This document shows, one piece after another, positions 42,119-64,000 of a stretch of 64,000 bases of DNA (position 1 is its first letter; each line of letters opens with the position of its first letter). Origin of the DNA: Crambe crambe (lineage: Eukaryota; Porifera; Demospongiae; Poecilosclerida; Crambeidae); the NCBI GenBank assembly GCA_963924555.1, contig OZ004591.1:3348001-3412000 (forward strand). Reading direction: 5' to 3'. Under the pieces are notes generated by a model. It did no database searches, was not told the DNA's origin, and was given only the letters and a program-made list of their open reading frames with translations. A program made the position numbers and the translations under genes.

Positions 42119-44409
42119 TGTAGGACTGTGCCAACAGAATGATTGAAATTGCCTGTCCCGAAGATGAAATGGACATAAAAATTACTCGTCAACAAAAAGG
42201 GATCAAAATATAACTGAATGAATATTATTATGTAGCTAGCTACTTAAATTTTCATAATAATAAACCTTATTACGGATAATGATGTAATATCAAACTATAA
42301 CCGATTATGAAATAATTCTATTTGTCAGGACTCGATGCGAGGTGATTTCATTTTCATTTCATCTCAAGCTGTTCTTGTTCACTCTAGGCACTTATCTACA
42401 TTGTTAGATATACAATAGATTACAAAACTGAAAGAAAGTATTCAGTTACAGTTTCATCATAATTTTATCAAAAACACGAAGCCTTACAAAGTTTATGCCT
42501 CTAAATATTTCTTCTTTATATTTGCAGCGAGCGAGCAGACTCTCAGGTCATGATTCATTCAAATTGTATCTAGGTCTACACTCCATAATGCCCCAGGCGT
42601 ACGTGTGTACGTGTCAAATAGATCGAAATAAGTAATTAACATTTTACATTTATAGAACACTAATCTTCATAACCACTCTCAATCTTTCAACTTTTTTTTC
42701 AGTTCACTCAATTTCCTTTTCCGCTGGTGTAATGAAGGCAGTACACCCTAACACCAACATATAATATATCGCGCTAAAAAGGCAGTAACAACTAATTGTG
42801 GCATTATTAGAAGAAAACAGACTCAAATTCCTTTACTTCCCTTTTCAGCGCATTGAATAATCTTTCCGCAATTCTCCAAATTAAATCTTAAATCACTATT
42901 CTCAATGAGCAAAAACTTCTTGAGTTAAAAGTCATCTATTTAACTAGTGCTGTGTTTATATCAATTTATGCAACCTGAAATTATTGATTATCTTATATAC
43001 AGAAAAAATTTAATAAAAGATTTTTCTACAGCAGATTAACTTTCCTCATAATTTTCCGTTTCCCGTGAAATTTTGCGTAATACTATTTATTTACTCTTTG
43101 AGCGCACAAGCAGACCGCAGTACTTAGAGGGTGGTCGCCATAATCAAATTGTCGCTCATATTGCATTTCAAGAACTTTTATCATAATTTCTGTAGTTTCA
43201 AAGGGTATAATTTTCCAGTATAATCTTTTCTTTAAATTACATTTATAATACAATTGTAGTCATACACTTCAATACTATAACAATTTTATTGGTTTTAATC
43301 CAGAAACTATTATGTATGATGGTACATTATCAAAGTCAGAGTTACCGCTACTTAAACAAGCCATAACATAAATACACATGATATATATTTATCGTTCTAC
43401 ATAGCATGTGCAGACTAACCTAGTATTGTTTTTGGCCCAAATTTCTTATGTTGAAGTCAAGCTTAATTTTATGTTGTTTGTAAACCAGGTAGGTTTCTTA
43501 ACTTCTTAATGCTTAATATTACAGGTTATAACTTCATTGAGAAGTATGTTAATATTATGGTTATAAACACTCATTAGGCTCTTTAGTTATATATATTTCA
43601 ATGAGTCATGACATGATAGTACAGCTCAATCGCTTTCAAGTTCGCTGTAAATTAACCATAAAAAAGAATTTGTATATGCTTTTGAGTGCAATTTTGGCAT
43701 AATAACTAATTAATTGGCTGATCGAAGCCGAGTGAAGTTATACACAAATTTAAACTAAAAAATGAGATTGCTCTTTATATCAGATATGTATAATAATATA
43801 TGAATCTGTTAATATAAATTTGAAATTTGCTTAAAAATGCATATATATTGGATTGCTAACATAAGCTAGCACATACAATTAACTTTGAATTAAGGTATAC
43901 AAATAAATCAAAAACAAATTTTCAGATTAAATGTTTGTATTATTTCTTAAGCAGTTTTCTAGCTATTATGACTTGCATTTAAGTCACTGAAGTTCCGGTA
44001 ACTTTGTTTTTTTATATAGTCGTATGAAAAAACCGTATTTCAAATTTCTCTTTTGCTACGTCCGGCACCAAAAAATAGCTATGGGTCCGAATTCGAGAAA
44101 AGAATAAAAATAAGCAGCAATTCTGTAAACAAACACACTACACAGGCTGTCCAAAACGAACGCACAATACAGTGACTATTTTGTAAAAATTCGTTCCAAG
44201 TGATATTTAAAGGTATAACTTTTGACTTGCACTTCAAGCTTGGAGAGTGTTACCTAGTCTTAGATTCACAATAGAGCATGAATAGAACATACTTTACACC
44301 TGACGCTCACTGTACTCGCTTTTTAGCAGGCAAGATTCGCTGGTATATGTGGAGAGCTCGATGTTACATGTTAAAAGAGACACGCATGAGCATCGACATT
44401 TGAACAAAG

Positions 44410-47400
44410 ACTGACGTACGGACGTATGTACAATAGAGATATTCTGTGATACTAGTTTTGCTGAAATACTAGATATACTAAATGCCCTAGCCCTACCCCT
44501 AGCCCTAGCACAAGCCCTAGCCTCTAGCCATAAGCTTTCTCTTTATGATGCTGCTTTTTTCTGCAAGATTTTCCAGCACTCGAACAAAATTTACTTTCAC
44601 TCATGGCTAATGTATACGTAGCTTATGTAGATACATGCACAAAGCAGTGAATATTTTTAGGTATATATTCAAGCGCCTATAATTTACTTTGCGCCTCAAA
44701 TACAATAAATGTGTCCGAGTCTATTTTGAAATCTTAGAAACCTATAAGGTAACATACCGATGTTAACTGTTTAAGTAGAAAGAAAAACTGTGGCCACCGC
44801 AATGGGAATATTAGTTGGACCAATTAGAATGACAACCTTTAGAGAACTAGGACTCTACTAGACTAAGAGTCCCTCTAATTAGCAAATCTGGTAATAGTCA
44901 TTTGACTAGCTATAGTCTGAATACTGTATGTTGGTCGAGGAGTCTACTAGCACAGCAACCAATTCGTAAACAAAGATCATAGAATAGATGAACAAGAAGC
45001 TGACTTTCCCTCGTTCTTGTTGTATTGTGACAAGATAAACTTTCAGATATTGGCAAAAGCGAAGCTAAGCTAGCAGTGGAAATACAAGATGTACGTTCTA
45101 CAATACACTCCCTAAAGGGAGCTTTTAAGGAGCGACGAGGATGTTTCTGCAAAGAGAAAAAAATCTGTCCCAAGAAGACTACGAAAGATACTAGGTATTA
45201 TGTGGAAAATATAGTACTACTATTTCAATAAATGCGGAAATAATGCTTATAGATCAATGTTAGGCTAGTTAGCGAAGCGTGCAAACCACACATTTGTGAT
45301 GCCAATTGAGTTTTGCGATATGAAATTATATTATACGTTTTTCTCATAAAAATACCAATTACGGTATTTAATTCGACTGAATCTGAAATCGCGCAAATTA
45401 AATACGAGCAGTGTAGTTTGCTAGTGTTTAGTACGAGTTCTCCAGTTGTTAGTCTACGAAAGCGTTTTGACTTCAATTTATTTAAGAATCTAATGCTGAT
45501 AGCTATCCTTATGCTAAAATCGTCGAAAATTCCCTCAGCCGCTTGTTCTCTCTGTTTATTGTTTATTCTCTCTGTTATATTGATCTATTGCTATTCTATT
45601 CTATTGCGAAACTGAAATACGATCAATGGCTGAACAACTAGCTATCAATCATTAATCATGAAATGAAGTCAATCGCAAACTAAAATAAGCACAATCATAT
45701 TCCATTCTTTCGCCAGCAAGAAATTGGAAAGAATTTAGTTACCCCCGGAGAGCTTCAGCAAAGATGTCTCCAGTGGAGCAAACTACTTCTTTCCTTTTTT
45801 GATTCTGATCTAGATCAGCACCAAGGCCTTTACCGACATATATTCCTCACACACTCTTTAAAAGTTTATAATCTGGGCACAACCTAATGACCGTATTATT
45901 GAACGGTGATAGTGTTAAAATTTATATAGGACTAATCTAAACACTATTGAGAATTTGAATTGTTATTCGAATTTGAATGTGAAAATTTTTCGACTCACCG
46001 CACTAAATTTAATATGATTGTAACTGAGCTCTGCTAAGCATGTGGCCATTGTGTTGAACGATACCTTACAATTCTCTCAAAGTGTGCTTTTAGAAAACAA
46101 CTGATTTTTTTTTAATTTTAATTTAGGACTAATGCAACAAAATTGGTGCGGTATCGATACTGCCGACCCTCGGTTTGCGAGACTAGCTGGATATGTTGTG
46201 GCTCTATAGCTATTACTATAATCGAATCCACCTATGCTGCAAATGTTTCTGGAGAGCTTGTAAGATAACATGCAGTCCTTTTTATCACAAAGTCATGAAA
46301 ACTATGAGCTTCACCTCTCCCCCTGTTACTTGGTTCTAGAGTGTTTAATATGTAAGCCAAAATATTCAGGTGTTTCTTGAATAAGGAAGGAGTCCCTTAT
46401 CTTCTTCTTCTATTGTGGTACCATACTTTGCATTGTATGTAGAAAGAGCCTGCTAATCTGGTTTTGATACCGTGTATTTTTGTTTCTATTTATTTATTTA
46501 TATTTTTTGCTTTCTCTATTGCAGCATCGATCAATTGATACTTCACCAGACAACAGTGCTGGCATGGTGTAGCGTCTCGTTAGAACAGTGCTTGTTACTC
46601 CTGGTATCGTTGTAGTTAGGAATCTATCATCCTCCCTCCACTTTAATTAATTTGTGAGTACAATGCTGTGAAAAATTATTAAAACAGTAGTCGAGGTTGT
46701 TTATAAGACATGCACCATGCATGGTTGGCACTAGTCTGGTGTACCCTAACCTACTTTTCTTGGGGATGCATGGTTGTCTAAGCAGATACAATAGTATACG
46801 CAAGATGCTTGTAAGTTTGCAGGCTCTCCTGCCATGCTCTTAGTTATAGATAAAGCATGTGCACGAGGTTTCTGGTTGATTTAGTGCATCGTAGCCCGAA
46901 CTGCAGATGTTTGAACATTCATAGTGAGATACTATACTCCGCCCCGGAATTGGAAACGGGAGGTTTCCTGCAGACAGAGGAGTAGTTGCGCGCGAAAATA
47001 GTTGTCGCTACGACAATAACCTATAAAGCTAGGATAGCTAAGTCTGGCTTTAGAATGGCTTACTATAGATGAGCTGAAAGGACAAGGTAAGCTACAATAC
47101 TTTCAAGTAGCTATAAATAATAATCATCATTAGCATATAGGTACAACAAATTTACTAATAAATTATCACAGGTCCGTTGCTGAATGTTGTCAATGCTTTA
47201 ATAGCAGATAATTAGATACTGAAGCTACAGAAAGTTCATAAAAACCCGTCTTGCTTTATCATCAAGAATGAAACCATCATTTCGATATTTGAAGCCAGGC
47301 TATAGCACTGGTGCTAGGTAGCTGCATCAAATGGAGAAGAACAAACAATAACAGAGAGCAAATATCGTCATGAAATGACCATAAAATGATTTAATGAAAT

Positions 47401-47880
47401 GATTAGAAATGGTTTCAACAGCTGAAACACTTGATATACTAAATCTCACAGTAATTCACAATTCATATAATTCATGCTGGGAAAATGATATAGTCTCCAT
47501 TTCAAATCTTCAGCTATATACCTATAAATAATGTTCTTGATGAGGATTCTTTGATTGAGGTACTCGATCAACAGGTAGCTATTTTGGTGCATTGAGAATG
47601 ATCCACATTGGTGGATAAACCATGTAGCTAGTGCAGTACCAAGGTATGATGTAGTGGAAGGAGAGGTGGTAAGTGCTTTTTTGGTGGTGATGATTATAAG
47701 CCCATTGATCGCTCTCTGCTGCTGCTTCTTTCTGCAAGATTTTCGACAACTCAAGTAAGACTTCCACCCATGGTTAATATAAATAAATACATAGCCTAGT
47801 TATTATAGGTTATGTAGCTACATGCACAAATGCACAGCTATAGTCATGGTTTTAGTTAGGTATAATGTGTCATGTCACTC
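44410..47880. repeat. Two related segments about 3 kb apart
   Basis: 44440-44670 and 47410-47880 share TTGATATACTAAAT or its variant TAGATATACTAAAT, TTTCTGCAAGATTTTC, a CATGGTTAAT/CATGGCTAAT block and TATGTAGCTACATGCACAAA/TATGTAGATACATGCACAAA, with different inserts. The first includes a short CCCTAG-type stutter (about 44482-44530). Same orientation; function unknown. Confidence 0.5.
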
Positions 47881-48061
47881 GATTAGCTAAGCGGTTTCAG
47901 CATAGCTGGCTTATCAATGTCAGTATATTAGCTATTATAATAATAATTTCAAAAGTGCAGCATTACAAAATCTTACATTGCTCAAGCGATAATCTAGTCC
48001 TAGCATTATTATTTGCATGATGGAGCTTTTCTTTCAATATGATAGTACTGATATTCTTCGA

Positions 48062-48103
48062 GCCCCGCCCTTCAAAATAAAAATTTATTTTGGAGGGGCG
48101 GGC
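48062..48103. repeat. GC-capped hairpin
   Basis: GCCCCGCCCTTCAAAATAA pairs with TTATTTTGGAGGGGCGGGC (two small irregularities, loop of about 4). It lies about 0.9 kb beyond the GFAT stop codon. A MITE end pair or structured RNA; no further evidence. Confidence 0.6.
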
Positions 48104-48869
48104 GCGCGAGACAATTAAGACCCTACAAAATTAGATTATCATTGTAGCACGCTTGTTATAAACGAGCTAAAGCGATATCTTAATCCTAGTTGCAGCTGAT
48201 TCATACAGAAATGATGCTCAACTGGCTCTTTTTATGGACATTTTCACCCCAACAAGTTCTGCACACATTTATTTCTTGAAGTGAGAATATCTCTATCCCA
48301 AACCGCTTTTGCTCTACTGAATTTATAGCATTAGTAAGTTACCTTTGGATACTAAAGATTGACCATCTTTTTACCGTATAGATTCTATTGCTCACCTTAT
48401 AATAACGAAAAAACCTCATCCGCGCATGTATTGTATTATTTTAGCTAATGGAAAAAGGATATAAGTATTTCGTGCAAAGAAGGCTGCGTGTGATACACCA
48501 GCAAGAATGTCCTGTCTTTTATACTAGCTACTATCGGTCTCAGAAAAGTCTGTGGGTTTGAAACGTGGAATTTTAATATTCGTTGACCACACACGTTTAT
48601 GACATGACATTCAAACCCAACTAGTTTTCCAGAGAGTATAGTAGCCAGCATAGACCTAAAGCATTTAGCATAAACAATCATAGCCTGGGGATGCAAAAAA
48701 TTAGTGCCCTCCTACAAAATTAGTGCCACGCTTGTGCTGATTTAATCCACATAGCAACTACATAGCAATGGGATCTAATAGACTAGTGTTTTTGTAAGAA
48801 TACTTCTGTAGTGCATTATTTAGTCTCGTGAGCAAGCCCACTTATAAGTGGGGCGGCTCGCATCACCAT

Positions 48870-48875
48870 TTTAAT
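48870..48875 (-). terminator. Possible GFAT polyadenylation signal
   Basis: ATTAAA on the minus strand about 100 nt after the GFAT stop codon. No AATAAA was found closer. Weak support. Confidence 0.3.
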
Positions 48876-48974
48876 GCTATCCTTGCAAGCCATGCAGTCC
48901 ATAATGTAATATTAATTCAATAAAATTATTACACATTAAAAAAAAAAAAAATGCAATTTATAATCTGACTCAGT

Positions 48975-63224
<14,250 letters not shown>

Positions 63225-64000
63225 GATTCAGAAGAAGTGACTCCAGATGTCTAGTAGCTAAATATATATAAATAACAACTGGTAACAATCTTTTTGGTAC
63301 TTATTCTTATAAATCCTTCATAGCATGGCTAATACTACTCGTCCATCTATGTGCCTGAATGAAATGGCAAAGGGATATTAGTAGATGTAACTTGAACCTA
63401 GGATAGTAGAATTAAATTTCAGTATGTATCATAAAATAAAAACTGACAAACTATTAGTCTATTTTATACAGTGCTCATTAATTTTTACACTTTCTACAAT
63501 GCACTGTACTTTCAATAAGTATTATTAGCTAACTTAGTAAGTATTGCTTGGTAGCTACTCGTCCAATAAGCACATAATCATATGTATCAGGCTGTAGCCC
63601 AGCGAAAAGCAAGTGAAACTTGCTAGCTGTAGTTGTAGATCTGAGATCTAGAGATACAGCATAGAGAGTGCTGGAGTGTGGTAAGGAGTGATAGGGTAGG
63701 GTTATAAAGAATGGTATTGTTACACCCCAATACCTAGTATAGAGCAAGTATAATTTCTATAATTACTGAAATATGATAAAAGGCTATAAAGACCTTCTCT
63801 TTTTCAAACCAAGACAGAGATGAGACTAGCACATTGGACTTACTTGCAGTACACAGATGTTGCTGTATGGCTTTCAGCAAGTAGCAGAAACTCATGCATT
63901 GGTAAGCCACCACCCATTAAATCAGATATTCCCCTGTTGTACTCGCGTCTCTATTATGGTTAACACATAGTACTACTATAGCTAGCTAGCTTGTGGCTAC
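63225..64000 (-). promoter_or_regulatory. GFAT 5' UTR and upstream region
   Basis: The exon carrying the GFAT start codon may begin at a tatttag acceptor near 63262 on the minus strand, which would imply an upstream non-coding exon. A candidate is 63844-63917 (starts ATGGGTGGTGGC, ends CTGCAA/gtaagt). Its frame closes soon after joining, so it would act as 5' UTR with a short upstream frame. No core promoter motif is clear. Confidence 0.3.

Larger units (their letters stand above)
38682..48974. other. 10-kb intergenic region, no gene recognised
   Basis: Lies between the convergent 3' ends of CRAMP1 and GFAT. I see no spliceable gene in it. It contains SINE-like repeats (40340-40740, 41040-41370, 42525-42615), a long hairpin (40221-40322), an ACGT repeat, a possible orphan reading frame (41939-42118), a duplicated segment (44410/47410), a GC-rich hairpin (48062-48103) and two CpG-bearing patches near 39.2 and 47.0 kb. 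The stretch 42620-44400 is very AT-rich and looks empty. Confidence 0.6.

Noticed and set aside
44482..44530. CCCTAG stutter resembling telomeric repeat
   Set aside because: Units are irregular and few; similar GGGTTAGGG bits near 62915 are single. Not an interstitial telomere.
45313..45615. 100-codon frame with hydrophobic stretches
   Set aside because: AT-rich region, no recognisable domain, and an overlapping frame on the other strand; looks like chance.

Overview
This is a stretch of animal nuclear DNA: AT-rich, full of introns and packed with old transposons. It is probably from a sponge or another early-branching metazoan. That is inferred from animal-type gene content (CRAMP1, GFAT, V-ATPase subunit A), mostly short introns and DIRS, P and pogo/Tigger elements side by side; no lineage-diagnostic sequence was tested. 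Long reading frames are rare because the real genes are cut into many small exons. I rebuilt the genes by following splice sites, reading phase and family resemblance.

Layout. Positions 1-1754 hold the right part of a decayed pogo/Tigger transposon ending in its terminal repeat. At 2605-2686 (minus) lies the first coding exon of what looks like V-ATPase catalytic subunit A (ATP6V1A), whose body runs off the left edge. Only 167 bp away and divergent starts a Cramped/CRAMP1 orthologue (plus, 2854-38664, 23 exons, about 751 aa), which fills more than half the window. Its introns hold most of the mobile elements: two copies of a TIR transposon with near-perfect arms, a P-superfamily element on the opposite strand, DIRS retrotransposon fragments in both orientations, and many fold-back MITEs and short interspersed repeats. 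From 38.7 to 49.0 kb is a 10-kb intergenic region between convergent genes with no gene I can recognise. From 63224 down to 48975 (minus) lies a complete gene for glutamine-fructose-6-phosphate transaminase (GFAT), 22 coding exons and 697 aa, the entry enzyme of the hexosamine pathway.

The genes belong to unrelated processes: organelle acidification, chromatin/transcription control and amino-sugar synthesis. The only functional link suggested by layout is the shared ATP6V1A/CRAMP1 promoter. The most unusual structures are a 66-bp perfect copy of part of a CRAMP1 exon in the loop of a 25-bp perfect inverted repeat just downstream of that exon, a 7-nt GFAT coding exon that splits the MCG start, an 11-nt CRAMP1 microexon, and a GC-AG intron in GFAT.
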